Below, one piece after another: positions 36,249-44,570 of a stretch of 64,000 nt of DNA. A program made the translations under genes and the position numbers. The number at the start of each line of letters is the position of its first letter. Position 1 is the first letter of the stretch. The notes beneath the pieces were generated by a model. The model ran no database searches, was not told where the DNA came from, and saw only the letters and a program-made list of their open reading frames with translations. The DNA is taken from NCBI GenBank assembly GCA_964512095.1, contig CAZEIH010000004.1:51754-115753 (forward strand), written 5' to 3'. This stretch comes from DTU013 sp964512095. Its GTDB lineage: Bacteria > Bacillota > Clostridia > Acetivibrionales > DTU013.

Positions 36249-37387
36249 ACACTACCTCCAACTATTTCTCTTGCCCATCTATCTACTTCTATTATATCAT
36301 CCAAACCTGCCCTTGTATTCACACTGTGAGCAAGCATGGCTTTTTCTATCAGCCTTGGAATATCACAAAAGCCTATCCTACCATCAATAAAAAGTGAAAC
36401 CGCAGCCTCATTTGCGCCATTCATGACCGCAGGCATTGAGCCTCCTGCAGCGAGTGCATCAAAGGCCAGTCTAAGGCACCTAAATGTGTCCATATCCGGC
36501 TCTTCGAAGGTCAGGCTTCCGCATTTTAGCAAATCCAGCTTTGAAAACCCATTAGCCTCCCTTTCTGGCCAGGTTAATGCCAGCTGGATGGGGATCCTCA
36601 TATCCGGAGAACCGAGCTGTCCTATCACTGAACCATCCTTGTATTCAACCATAGAATGTATGATACTCTGAGGGTGAACAAGTACCTTGATCCTGTCTGG
36701 CATAAAGCCAAAAAGCCATCTCGCTTCTATGAGCTCCAAGCCCTTATTCATAAGAGTTGCCGAATCTATGGTTATCTTGCTTCCCATACTCCAGTTAGGA
36801 TGCTTTAGAGCCTGTGAAACAGTTACGTTTTCAAGCTCCTTTTGTTTTTTCCCTCTGAAGGGTCCTCCTGATGCTGTCAGTATAAGCCTCTCAACATCCT
36901 GTCGCCTGTTGCCTGTAAGACACTGATAAATAGCAGAGTGCTCGCTGTCTATCGGAAAAACAGTAACTCCATACCGCTCTGCTTCTGACATAACTATGTC
37001 GCCGGCTGTAACAAGTGTCTCCTTGTTTGCAAGAGCGATATTCTTACCCCTTCGAATAGCCTCAACAGTTGGCACCAGTCCAGCGATTCCCACTACTGAT
37101 GTTACTACTGTATCAACGCCCTCCACTGAAACAGCAGCTTTCATTCCGTCGGCTCCGCTGTAGACCTCTATCCCTGTACCCTTTAATTTCTCTTCCAGTT
37201 GGGATACAAGTCTATAATCTGCTATTGAAACCATAAGGGGTTTAAATTCTTTAGCCTGCTGAGAAAGTAATTCAATATTCTTATTTGCGGTAAGAGCACT
37301 TACCTTGATACCTAAGTTGTTAGCAGCTTCTAGTGTTTGCACTCCAATAGAGCCGGTGGAGCCTAGTATCGCTATATTTGTTGCCAT
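36239..37387 (-). CDS. dxr: 1-deoxy-D-xylulose 5-phosphate reductoisomerase
   Basis: First committed enzyme of the MEP pathway (NADPH-dependent, metal-requiring). The 382-residue protein begins with the Rossmann motif NIAILGSTGSIGVQTLE and has NKETLVTAGDIV, PIDSEHSAIYQCL (metal ligands), LTASGGPFRGK, HPNWSMGSKITIDSATLMNK and NGANEAAVSLF. All catalytic regions are present. Neighbours are cdsA upstream and rseP downstream. Confidence 0.98.
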   Translation of the reverse strand: MATNIAILGSTGSIGVQTLEAANNLGIKVSALTANKNIELLSQQAKEFKPLMVSIADYRLVSQLEEKLKGTGIEVYSGADGMKAAVSVEGVDTVVTSVVGIAGLVPTVEAIRRGKNIALANKETLVTAGDIVMSEAERYGVTVFPIDSEHSAIYQCLTGNRRQDVERLILTASGGPFRGKKQKELENVTVSQALKHPNWSMGSKITIDSATLMNKGLELIEARWLFGFMPDRIKVLVHPQSIIHSMVEYKDGSVIGQLGSPDMRIPIQLALTWPEREANGFSKLDLLKCGSLTFEEPDMDTFRCLRLAFDALAAGGSMPAVMNGANEAAVSLFIDGRIGFCDIPRLIEKAMLAHSVNTRAGLDDIIEVDRWAREIVGGSVCI

Positions 37388-37430
37388 TTTATCTCCTTTA
37401 CCACATTCCTTTTAGCTCATAAATTATAAT

Positions 37431-38264
37431 CTAAAAGAATATATTTATGTAGAAATATATGGCGGGTGCAGTAAAAAGTATGCTATCCACCCTATCCAAA
37501 ACCCCACCATGACCAGGCATTATGTTCCCATAATCCTTAATTCCCACTGCCCTCTTTATAACCGATGCAGACCAGTCTCCAAGCTGGGAAATCACTCCGC
37601 AAATCAAACCGATTATTGCAAAATGCATAAGGGGCACATTCAGTACATTTTTAAAATACGCCCCAAAAGCGACCATGACAATTGTACATCCTATCACCCC
37701 ACCTATACAGCCTTCAAGAGACTTTTTAGGGCTGATCTTAGGGACTATCTTAGTCTTTCCTATAGTAACACCAGTAAAATACGCAAAGGTATCAGTCGCC
37801 CAGGCACCAATAAATATCATCCATATATAAAGGTACCCATACTCCATTTGCCTTGTTGCTGTTACAAAGGAAATAGAAAATATTACATAGGCTACCCCAA
37901 AAAGAGTAACTGCAGCATCTTTTATACCATGTCTTCCGTCTGAAAACATAATCACACAAAATAACGTAATAAGCATGGCAAAAGTATAAACCGCTGCCGC
38001 TAACGCCACGTCTTCAGCAGCTAACAGAAACCTTCCGGGTATTATGCTCAAAAGTGCCATGTAGACCAAAGGCAGACATGATATGTAGCCTAAGATATAT
38101 ATGGGTTTATACCCTCCCTTTGACAGCGCTTTATAAAATTCCTGTATTCCTATAAAGGCGAGTATTGATATAGCAATGCCAATTGCAACACCCCCCAAGT
38201 AAACCACAACCGCCAGCAGTGCTATAGCAACCACTGCGCTTATAACCCTGGTCTTCATCCTCAT
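37431..38264 (-). CDS. cdsA: Phosphatidate cytidylyltransferase
   Basis: A 277-residue polytopic membrane enzyme making CDP-diacylglycerol from CTP and phosphatidate. The C-terminal signature is present as SQLGDWSASVIKRAVGIKDY followed by MPGHGGVLDRVDS. About eight helices are visible. The start overlaps the uppS stop by four bases; the second ATG two codons on is an alternative start. Confidence 0.96.
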   Translation of the reverse strand: MRMKTRVISAVVAIALLAVVVYLGGVAIGIAISILAFIGIQEFYKALSKGGYKPIYILGYISCLPLVYMALLSIIPGRFLLAAEDVALAAAVYTFAMLITLFCVIMFSDGRHGIKDAAVTLFGVAYVIFSISFVTATRQMEYGYLYIWMIFIGAWATDTFAYFTGVTIGKTKIVPKISPKKSLEGCIGGVIGCTIVMVAFGAYFKNVLNVPLMHFAIIGLICGVISQLGDWSASVIKRAVGIKDYGNIMPGHGGVLDRVDSILFTAPAIYFYINIFF

Positions 38265-39007
38265 AAACCCCCATATCGCCTGCTTCTCTTCTGATATTCG
38301 CTTATTGCATCAAGCAAATCCCTCTTCGTGAAATCAGGCCATAATATATTTGAATACCAGAACTCAGAATATGATGACTGCCACAGTAAGAAATTACTTA
38401 GCCTGTTTTCTCCACTTGGCCTGATCACAAGGTCCGGGTCAGGTATGCCTTTGGTATAAAGATACTCTGAGAATAGCCTTTCGTCAACATCCTCAGGGTT
38501 TATTTTTCCTTCCTTCGCTTCTCTTGCTATATGGGCGGCAGCTGAGGCTATTTCGCATTTTCCGCCATAGTTAAGCGCTAATACTAAGTTAATGCCTGTA
38601 TTGGCCAAGGTATTATTTTTAACTCTACTTATCTCCCGTCTTATCTCCTCAGAGAGTTTATCTGTATCGCCAATTACATGTATCCTGACGTTTTTACCTG
38701 CCAACTCCTTATCAGCATTTTTTAGAAACTCCAACAACAGCGACATCAACGAGTCTACCTCTTCCTTGGGTCGACTCCAATTCTCTGTGGAAAATGCATA
38801 AGCAGTGAGATATCTTATCCCTATTTCATTACATTCAACAACTATCCTCTTAAGGGTATTTGCACCCTCTCTATGTCCCATACTTCTGGGCAGGCCACTT
38901 TTCTTTGCCCAACGCCCATTTCCATCCATCACAATGGCAATGTGGGTAGGAATATTGTCCTTATGCTCTATAGCATCCTTGCTTTTTTTCTTTTTCCAAA
39001 AAAACAT
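38261..39007 (-). CDS. uppS: Undecaprenyl diphosphate synthase (cis-prenyltransferase)
   Basis: A 248-residue cis-prenyltransferase that extends farnesyl diphosphate to C55, the lipid carrier for cell-wall synthesis. Motifs are HIAIVMDGNGRWAKK (catalytic Asp), GHREGANTLKRI, TAYAFSTENWSRP, LVIRPSGENRLSNFLLWQ and YSEFWYSNILWPDF. The C-terminal arginines in YQKRSRRYGG complete the site. CCGGAGG precedes the ATG. Confidence 0.98.
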   Translation of the reverse strand: MFFWKKKKSKDAIEHKDNIPTHIAIVMDGNGRWAKKSGLPRSMGHREGANTLKRIVVECNEIGIRYLTAYAFSTENWSRPKEEVDSLMSLLLEFLKNADKELAGKNVRIHVIGDTDKLSEEIRREISRVKNNTLANTGINLVLALNYGGKCEIASAAAHIAREAKEGKINPEDVDERLFSEYLYTKGIPDPDLVIRPSGENRLSNFLLWQSSYSEFWYSNILWPDFTKRDLLDAISEYQKRSRRYGGL

Positions 39008-39087
39008 CTATTACCTCCGGACATACGCGGCTAATTACAGAATTAGCATATAAATAACGTACAAAGCTGTATCCACAGCCTTGTACG

Positions 39088-39291
39088 TCAGCTATTCAAA
39101 TTGCATACTAATAACTCTACTATGTTTTGATCAGACAATTCCTGTCTGATTACTCTGGAGTCAGCGTTAAAGCCCTTGTCTCTGAGCCGTGGAGAAGCTG
39201 TCAGTGTGACCTGTATTCTCTCGAAGCCCTGAAACTTCAATAGCCTGATTGCATCCTCCAGCCTTCGGCCGGAGACATCCATCATCTGCAC
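39088..39291 (-). CDS. Small protein coupled to frr, PASTA-like pattern
   Basis: A 67-residue protein starting at GTG 39291, which overlaps the frr stop codon (TAGTG), so translation is probably coupled; an ATG two codons on is an alternative. The sequence DVSGRRLEDAIRLLKFQGF, then VIRQELSDQNIVELLVC, resembles one PASTA repeat (a helix that scans lipid II or beta-lactams) without a signal peptide or membrane anchor. I do not know a named family. Conservation of this frame between frr and uppS in related genomes would confirm it. Confidence 0.55.
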   Translation of the reverse strand: MQMMDVSGRRLEDAIRLLKFQGFERIQVTLTASPRLRDKGFNADSRVIRQELSDQNIVELLVCNLNS

Positions 39292-39848
39292 TAGACTTCC
39301 ATTATCTCCTTTTCCTTGAGCTCAACTATCTTGTCAATATCTGCTATGTATTTGTCTGTCAGCTTCTGCATATCATTCTCTGCGTCTCTCAAATCGTCCT
39401 CTGTTATCTCGCTGTTCTTCTTATCGGTTTTAAACCGTTCAATGGCCTCTCGCCTAACAGCACGAATAGCAATCTTGGCATCCTCACCATTTCTTTTAAC
39501 GCTTTTTGACAGCTCTTTTCTTCTTTCCTCGGTGAGTATAGGGAATATTAGTCTGATTACCTTTCCATCATTATTCGGGTTTATGCCAATATCAGATTTC
39601 TGAATGGCCTTTTCAATGTCTTTTAATATCTTGGACTCCCAAGGCTGGATAATTATTACCCTGGCTTCAGGTACTGAGATGCTACCCAACTGGTTTATTG
39701 GTGTTAGGGTTCCATAATAGTCCACCATTAGCTTGTCAAGAATAGCTGGATTAGCTCTTCCCGCTCTAAGGCCTGACAAATCATCCTTGAGGCCGGCTAT
39801 AGCTTTATCCATCTTCTCTTCATATACTGTGTAAGCACTCTTTTCCAT
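39291..39848 (-). CDS. frr: Ribosome recycling factor
   Basis: The 185-residue factor that splits post-termination ribosomes with EF-G. It has the two-domain layout: long helical hairpin with DLSGLRAGRANPAILDKLMVDYYG and domain II with PWESKILKDIEKAIQKSDIG and IRLIFPILTEERRKEL. Full length. It follows pyrH by 24 bp in the universal rpsB-tsf-pyrH-frr order. Confidence 0.98.
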   Translation of the reverse strand: MEKSAYTVYEEKMDKAIAGLKDDLSGLRAGRANPAILDKLMVDYYGTLTPINQLGSISVPEARVIIIQPWESKILKDIEKAIQKSDIGINPNNDGKVIRLIFPILTEERRKELSKSVKRNGEDAKIAIRAVRREAIERFKTDKKNSEITEDDLRDAENDMQKLTDKYIADIDKIVELKEKEIMEV

Positions 39849-39872
39849 GTTAAATCCTCCCTTTGTTATTTA

Positions 39873-40577
39873 TCAGGTTAAAATAGTTCCAATATTCTCG
39901 CCCTTCAATACTCTCAAGATATTATCAGGATTACTCAGGTTAAAAACTATCAATGGAATTTTATTATCCATACACAGAGACATAGCAGTGGAATCCATCA
40001 CACCTAGTCTTCTTGACAGAGCATCTGCAAATGATATACTCTCAAACCTTACTGCATCTGGATTCGTCTTGGGATCAGCATCATAAACACCGTCCACCAT
40101 AGTTGCCTTGAGAATCACGTTTGCATCGATCTCAGCTGCTCTAAGAGCTGCCGTTGTATCTGTTGTAAAATAAGGATTTCCGGTACCACATGCAAATATA
40201 ACAATCCTTCTTTTCTCCAGATGCCTGACAGCCTTTCTTCTGATATACGGCTCAGCAATCTGTCTCATCTCTATGGCAGACTGAACCCTTGTTGGTATTC
40301 CTCTTGATTCAAGAGCATCCTGTAATGCCAGAGAATTAATCACCGTTGCCATCATTCCCATGTGATCTGCGGTAGTTCTATCCATACCAATACCGCTCTT
40401 ACCTCTCCAGAAATTACCGCCACCAACAACGATAGACATTTCCACGCCCATTTCGTATGCTTCTTTTATTTTGTCCGAAACGGCACCAAGTGTTTCAGTG
40501 TCTATACCAGTTTTCAAATCTCCGGCGAGAGCCTCTCCACTGAGTTTGAGTAGTACTCTTTTATACTTTGGCATCAT
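39873..40577 (-). CDS. pyrH: UMP kinase
   Basis: A 234-residue amino-acid-kinase-fold enzyme that phosphorylates UMP to UDP. KRVLLKLSGEAL, VVGGGNFWRG, DHMGMMATVINSLAL and ACGTGNPYFTTDTTAALRA are the UMP kinase hallmarks. ATG 40577 is chosen (GGGTAAGG upstream); the frame extends to 40658 but the extra residues lie over the upstream hairpin. A hairpin with a T-run separates it from tsf. Confidence 0.96.
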   Translation of the reverse strand: MMPKYKRVLLKLSGEALAGDLKTGIDTETLGAVSDKIKEAYEMGVEMSIVVGGGNFWRGKSGIGMDRTTADHMGMMATVINSLALQDALESRGIPTRVQSAIEMRQIAEPYIRRKAVRHLEKRRIVIFACGTGNPYFTTDTTAALRAAEIDANVILKATMVDGVYDADPKTNPDAVRFESISFADALSRRLGVMDSTAMSLCMDNKIPLIVFNLSNPDNILRVLKGENIGTILT

Positions 40578-40645
40578 ATTGGTCCTTACCCCCGCTTCAT
40601 AGATTAATTGTTCTACAAAAATATTAAAATTCCTGCCGCCGCAGT

Positions 40646-40676
40646 AAAAAGGGAACATATTTTTATATGCTCCCTT
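40646..40676 (-). terminator. Intrinsic terminator or attenuator between tsf and pyrH
   Basis: The minus strand reads AAGGGAGCATAT, a short A-rich loop, then ATATGTTCCC and TTTTT (plus-strand A-run 40646-40650). The stem is about 10 bp with one mismatch. It starts six bases past the tsf stop codon, so it should reduce transcription into pyrH-frr relative to rpsB-tsf. Confidence 0.7.
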
Positions 40677-40681
40677 ATTAT

Positions 40682-41329
40682 TTAACCACCGATTTGCTTA
40701 GCTACTTCATCTGCAAAGTTCTCTTCTTTCTTATCCAGTCCTTCTCCTCTTTCAAACCGGGCAAAACGTCTGATGCTTATGTTCTCACCGATTGTAGCTA
40801 TCTTTTCAGTAACGAGTTGACTTACAGTCTTATCCGGATCCTTGATGAAAGGCTGATCCATTAGACAAATTTCTTTGTAGAATTTTTCAATTCTTCCTAC
40901 AAGCATCTTTTCAACTATGTTATCGGGCTTACCCTCATTTTTTGCCTGAGCCCTAAGGATGTTCTTCTCTTTTTCAACCACATCCTCAGGTACTTCTTCT
41001 CTTCTGATATATTCTGGTTTAGAGGCTGCTATCTGCATCGCTATATCCTTGACCAGCTGCTTGAAATCTTCATTTGCAGCGGCAAAGTCAGTCTCGATAT
41101 TAACTTCGACAAGTACGCCTATTCTGCCATTGCCATGTATGTATGACTCAACAATTCCTTCAGCAGCAATCCTGCCAGCCTTTTTAGCTGCAGCGGCAAG
41201 TCCTCTTTCTCTCAAAACCTCTATTGCTTTATCAATATTGCCATCCGCTTCGGTCAGGGCCTTTTTGCAATCCATCATGCCTGCACCTGTTCTCTCGCGA
41301 AGTTGTTTAACCATTTCAGCTGTAATCAT
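40682..41329 (-). CDS. tsf: Elongation factor Ts
   Basis: The 215-residue nucleotide-exchange factor for EF-Tu. The N-terminal domain reads KQLRERTGAGMMDCKKALTEADG and the core carries VLVEVNIETDFAAANEDFK, which contains the TDFVA-type motif. The compact C-terminal domain is the short Firmicute form. ATG 41329 is chosen with GGAGGAATATGG upstream; the in-frame TTG at 41347 overlaps that ribosome-binding site. Confidence 0.97.
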   Translation of the reverse strand: MITAEMVKQLRERTGAGMMDCKKALTEADGNIDKAIEVLRERGLAAAAKKAGRIAAEGIVESYIHGNGRIGVLVEVNIETDFAAANEDFKQLVKDIAMQIAASKPEYIRREEVPEDVVEKEKNILRAQAKNEGKPDNIVEKMLVGRIEKFYKEICLMDQPFIKDPDKTVSQLVTEKIATIGENISIRRFARFERGEGLDKKEENFADEVAKQIGG

Positions 41330-41407
41330 CCATATTCCTCCAAACAATAATAATCATATTATTAGCCATATATACGGCTCTTATTCCAAAACTACTATGT
41401 AATCACA

Positions 41408-41433
41408 GCCCGGATCAGGTGTAGAGACCGGGC
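41408..41433 (-). other. GC hairpin between rpsB and tsf
   Basis: GCCCGG (41408-41413) pairs with CCGGGC (41428-41433), starting ten bases after the rpsB stop codon. There is no T-tract, so it is more likely an mRNA stability or processing element than a terminator. Confidence 0.4.
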
Positions 41434-41442
41434 ATGTCTATT

Positions 41443-42210
41443 TTATTCCTGTGCTGCTTCTACCAGTGGAAGATCTTCAGTTTCATTGATACTTTCTTCC
41501 GCTTCTTCGCTTTCTTCTTCCAGCTGTTCTCCCTGACGGCCTTCTATGACAGCGTCAGCAACTTTTGATGCAATAAGCTTGACAGCCCTGATAGCATCAT
41601 CATTGCCGGGAATAACATAATCAACCTCATCAGGATCACAGTTGGTATCAACTATAGCTACTACAGGTATACCAAGCTTCCTTGCTTCAAGTATTGCATT
41701 TCTTTCTTTTCTTGGGTCAACGATGAACAGCGCACCTGGCAACTTATTCATGTTCTTGATACCACCAAGATATTTCTCCAGCTTCTCCATCTCAGCCTTG
41801 AGCTTTATGACTTCCTTCTTTGGAAGTACTTCAAACAGACCATTCTGCTCCATGTTTTCTAGCTGTTTCAGCCTGTTGATTCTCTTCTGGATAGTGTTGA
41901 AGTTGGTAAGCATACCCCCCAGCCATCTTGCATTTACAAAATACTGGCCGCTTCTTTCTGCTTCTTCCTTAATAGAATCCTGAGCCTGCTTCTTTGTGCC
42001 CACAAAAAGGACTTCGTCGCCGTTCATAGCGATTTCTCTTATGAACATATAAGCTTCTTCAACCTTTTTAACAGTTTTCTGTAGGTCAATGATGTAGATG
42101 CCGTTTCTCTCCGTAAAGATGTATTCGGCCATTTTCGGGTTCCATCTCCTGGTTTGGTGTCCAAAATGAACGCCTGCTTCCAGAAGCTGTTTCATTGAAA
42201 TAACTGACAT
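41443..42210 (-). CDS. rpsB: Small-subunit ribosomal protein S2
   Basis: A 255-residue S2 protein. MKQLLEAGVHFGHQTRRWNPKM, FVGTKKQAQDSI, ARWLGGMLTNFNTI and VDTNCDPDEVDYVIPGNDDA are diagnostic. ATG 42210 is chosen because AAGGAGGATATATCT lies just before it. The C-terminus has an acidic tail (about 30 residues, Glu-rich), longer than in E. coli but common in Clostridia. It is the first gene of the rpsB-tsf unit behind the promoter at 42315-42343. Confidence 0.98.
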   Translation of the reverse strand: MSVISMKQLLEAGVHFGHQTRRWNPKMAEYIFTERNGIYIIDLQKTVKKVEEAYMFIREIAMNGDEVLFVGTKKQAQDSIKEEAERSGQYFVNARWLGGMLTNFNTIQKRINRLKQLENMEQNGLFEVLPKKEVIKLKAEMEKLEKYLGGIKNMNKLPGALFIVDPRKERNAILEARKLGIPVVAIVDTNCDPDEVDYVIPGNDDAIRAVKLIASKVADAVIEGRQGEQLEEESEEAEESINETEDLPLVEAAQE

Positions 42211-42314
42211 AGATATATCCTCCTTAAGTTTATACCACCACAAATTTCATCCAGGCGGACTACCCAAAGGCACTTATCCGCGTGTCAATCTGTGTGCGTA
42301 TTTAATCGTAAGTT

Positions 42315-42343
42315 AGTATAACACACAGTCAAAAATTTATCAA
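42315..42343 (-). promoter_or_regulatory. Strong vegetative promoter of rpsB-tsf
   Basis: Minus-strand TTGATA (42338-42343) and TATACT (42315-42320) are spaced by exactly 17 bp. The expected start near 42308 leaves a leader of about 98 nt. Within it GCGGA and TCCGC (near 42257-42283 on the plus strand) can pair, which might be part of an S2 autoregulatory leader. That last point is inference only. Confidence 0.7.
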
Positions 42344-42367
42344 TAATTTATTAGTCAATAATTGGGG

Positions 42368-42388
42368 TGTGACACCCCCCTTGTCACA
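42368..42388. promoter_or_regulatory. Perfect 7-bp inverted repeat between rpsB and sigK promoters
   Basis: TGTGACA (42368-42374) and TGTCACA (42382-42388) flank a seven-base C-rich spacer. It lies about 25 bp upstream of the rpsB -35 and 14 bp upstream of the proposed sigK -35. It has no T-tract, so an operator is more likely than a terminator. The regulator is unknown. Confidence 0.4.
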
Positions 42389-42401
42389 TTAGCTGTACAG
42401 G

Positions 42402-42429
42402 CAACATTTGAGCTGCCATCTCATATACT
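42402..42429 (+). promoter_or_regulatory. Sigma-E-type promoter of sigK
   Basis: CATATACT (42422-42429) matches the Bacillus sigma-E -10 consensus CATACANT at seven of eight positions. AACATT (42403-42408) upstream is close to the -35 consensus ATATT, with 13 bp between. In Bacillus sigK is transcribed by sigma-E with SpoIIID. A matching site here supports the SigK call. Confidence 0.5.
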
Positions 42430-42465
42430 TATACGGTGACTAATTTTTTATGGGGGGTGCCTTGA

Positions 42466-43176
42466 TTGCTGCACTTCTTATTCACCCTGTTGAATGAGGC
42501 TCTTGGCAGTATCATTTTCCAGTTGGGCTATGTCTCAAACTCTAACTCCTTTCCACAGCCACTGACAGCAGAAGAAGAGCAAAAATACATCAAAGCATAC
42601 AAAGAAGGCAGCGAAGACGCCAGAAATACACTCATAGAAAGAAATCTGCGGCTTGTTGCCCATATAGTTAAAAAGTACAGTAACTTCAGCAGCGACAGTG
42701 ATGATCTAATATCTATTGGTACTATAGGCCTTATCAAGGCCATCTCTACCTTTGACCAGTCAAAGGGGACACGACTTGCCACCTATGCTGCTCGCTGCAT
42801 AGAAAATGAAATATTGATGCAGATCAGATCTACAAAAAAAATACAGAGCGAAGTATCTCTCCATGATCCTATCGGCATAGACCGCGAGGGCAACGAAATT
42901 ACATTAATTGACGTAATCGGAAATGAGACTGATTCAGTTATTGATGAGGTTGAGCTTAAAATACAAGTAAAGCGTCTATACAATAAAATGAAATCAGTAC
43001 TGAAAAAACGTGAGAAAACTGTTCTGGAACTGCGCTACGGACTTCTTAATGGAACCACAAAAACCCAGCGTGAAATAGCCGGTATGCTTGGCATATCAAG
43101 ATCATATGTATCGCGTATAGAAAAAAAGGCAATTAAAAAACTAAGCAAGGAGCTAGAGCCGGATAATTGCAGATAA
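42466..43176 (+). CDS. sigK: Sporulation sigma factor SigK, uninterrupted
   Basis: A 236-residue sigma-70 family factor for late mother-cell genes. NLRLVAHIVKKYSNF (region 2.1), DLISIGTIGLIKAISTFD (2.2), TRLATYAARCIENEILM (2.4), SLHDPIGIDREGNEITLIDV (region 3) and QREIAGMLGISRSYVSRIEKKA (4.2) closely resemble Bacillus SigK. The start is TTG 42466 after GGGGGGTG, with about 20 hydrophobic residues before the core, like the pro-sequence of pro-SigK that SpoIVFB removes. The gene is continuous, with no skin element. Confidence 0.93.
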   Translation: MLHFLFTLLNEALGSIIFQLGYVSNSNSFPQPLTAEEEQKYIKAYKEGSEDARNTLIERNLRLVAHIVKKYSNFSSDSDDLISIGTIGLIKAISTFDQSKGTRLATYAARCIENEILMQIRSTKKIQSEVSLHDPIGIDREGNEITLIDVIGNETDSVIDEVELKIQVKRLYNKMKSVLKKREKTVLELRYGLLNGTTKTQREIAGMLGISRSYVSRIEKKAIKKLSKELEPDNCR

Positions 43177-43184
43177 AAGTATGC

Positions 43185-43225
43185 GGGGCTTCACTCAATA
43201 TCATAGTAAGATAAAGTGAAGCCCC
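43185..43225. terminator. Bidirectional hairpin between convergent sigK and HMG-CoA reductase genes
   Basis: GGGGCTTCACT (43185-43195) and AGTGAAGCCCC (43215-43225) form a perfect 11-bp stem with a 19-nt loop, between the ends of two convergent genes. The T-tracts are weak on both sides (ACTATCTTATTT on the plus strand). Confidence 0.65.
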
Positions 43226-43240
43226 ACTATCTTATTTGGC

Positions 43241-44554
43241 CTACTTGTCTTCTTCACCTCGGGCCAGTTTAACATGGGAATCGGCCATTTCATAGCCCGC
43301 TGCCTGAGCGCAGGATGTGTTTAGATCAAGTGCTGTAACCGCCGCAGCTGCTATTTCTGCAAGCCTTAGTACATTTTTATTGTCGTCGACACTAGTCCCA
43401 AATCCGCCACAGCCAATGAGTCTCAGTGCTTCCTTGGCAGTTCCGAACATTGTACCGCCTCCTACAGTAGCAAGCTCCATGCAGGGTAGACTAACCATGA
43501 AATGAACACCTTCGTCAGTTGCATCAGCCTGTATAAAGCAGCTCGATGAGGATACGACGTGAGCCAGATCCTGACCGGTAGCAGCGTAAAAAGCAGCAAT
43601 AGCATTTGCAGCATTCACATTGAAGCCCGCAATTGTTCCGCTATAGCAAGAACCCAAGTAACATTTATGGAAGACGACCTTCTCAACGCTTCTTGGATTG
43701 ACACCCTTTTTGAATACTGCTTTGAGAACCTCTGTGGGAAGGAATACTTCTGTCTCAACAGATTTGCCACGTCCCTTTAGTACATTAATATGGGCTGATT
43801 TCTTATCTGTGTCAAGATTACTACTGATGGTGATTAGCTTCCAGTCAGGCATCGTTGAAAGTATATACCGGGTGATATCGGCAGATGCCTTGGTCACACC
43901 GTTCATTCCCATAGCATCACCAGTTTTGAAGGCCATTCTTAAAAATACCTTGGTTCCAAGCTGATACGGCTCGATATCTTCAAGACATACAAATGGATCC
44001 TTAGATAAGCTGCCAAGATGCTTGAACAGCTCTTTGTCTGTTTTTATCCTATCGCAGAATTCCCTTGCCTTGACAATATCAGGCGCCTCTATCAAAGGAG
44101 CTCTGGTCATGCCATCATAATGTACCAATGTTCTGAGACCGCCAGCCATATTGATAGCCTTGATGCCGCGCTGGACACCAGCAACCAGTGCAGCTTCATT
44201 GGTCGCCAGTGGAATGTATACTTTTTCGTTTACATACTGTCCGTTAATCTGTATCGGGCCAGCAATACCAAATGGGATAACCGCAGCTCCAATTTTACCT
44301 TCTATTCCCGTCAGCAATCTTTCACCGCCAGCCAAAGTGCTGTTATCTAGCCTCGTATTCTTGATTCCAGTTAGTAAAACACCGGTTACTTCTTCTATTG
44401 AATCACAGCGGATCCTTGCAGCAGCATCGCATGCATCTGCCACCTTGAGTGGATCCGAGCCATACACATTGGTAAATATGGTTGTCTCAAGATGTTGGCT
44501 TTTTATTTCACCTGATAAATATTTTGATTTAATAGCCTGCAGTTGATCATTCAT
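43241..44554 (-). CDS. Hydroxymethylglutaryl-CoA reductase, probably degradative
   Basis: A 437-residue HMG-CoA reductase. All catalytic elements are visible: the glutamate in ATNEAALVAG, the nucleotide-binding DAMGMN (213-218), the lysine in SNLDTDKKSAHIN with GRGKSV after it, the aspartate in GQDLAHVV, the GGGT block and the C-terminal histidine in SHVKLARG. The overall pattern is nearer class I/archaeal than the class II Pseudomonas enzyme. Class I enzymes normally make mevalonate with NADPH, but this genome region encodes the MEP pathway. The gene is directly downstream of an HMG-CoA lyase, so running mevalonate to HMG-CoA to acetoacetate plus acetyl-CoA is the likely direction. AAGGAG precedes the ATG. 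It is the last gene of the minus-strand catabolic operon. Confidence 0.9.
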   Translation of the reverse strand: MNDQLQAIKSKYLSGEIKSQHLETTIFTNVYGSDPLKVADACDAAARIRCDSIEEVTGVLLTGIKNTRLDNSTLAGGERLLTGIEGKIGAAVIPFGIAGPIQINGQYVNEKVYIPLATNEAALVAGVQRGIKAINMAGGLRTLVHYDGMTRAPLIEAPDIVKAREFCDRIKTDKELFKHLGSLSKDPFVCLEDIEPYQLGTKVFLRMAFKTGDAMGMNGVTKASADITRYILSTMPDWKLITISSNLDTDKKSAHINVLKGRGKSVETEVFLPTEVLKAVFKKGVNPRSVEKVVFHKCYLGSCYSGTIAGFNVNAANAIAAFYAATGQDLAHVVSSSSCFIQADATDEGVHFMVSLPCMELATVGGGTMFGTAKEALRLIGCGGFGTSVDDNKNVLRLAEIAAAAVTALDLNTSCAQAAGYEMADSHVKLARGEEDK

Positions 44555-44570
44555 AGAATATGCTCCTTAA

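Noticed and set aside
42257..42314. Riboswitch in the rpsB leader
   Set aside because: Only one short possible stem was found and no known aptamer pattern; an S2-binding leader is possible but not shown.
42392..42406. 15-base identity GCTGTACAGGCAACA with 4200-4214
   Set aside because: A 15-base match between two sites in 64 kb is expected a few times by chance, and the flanks do not align.
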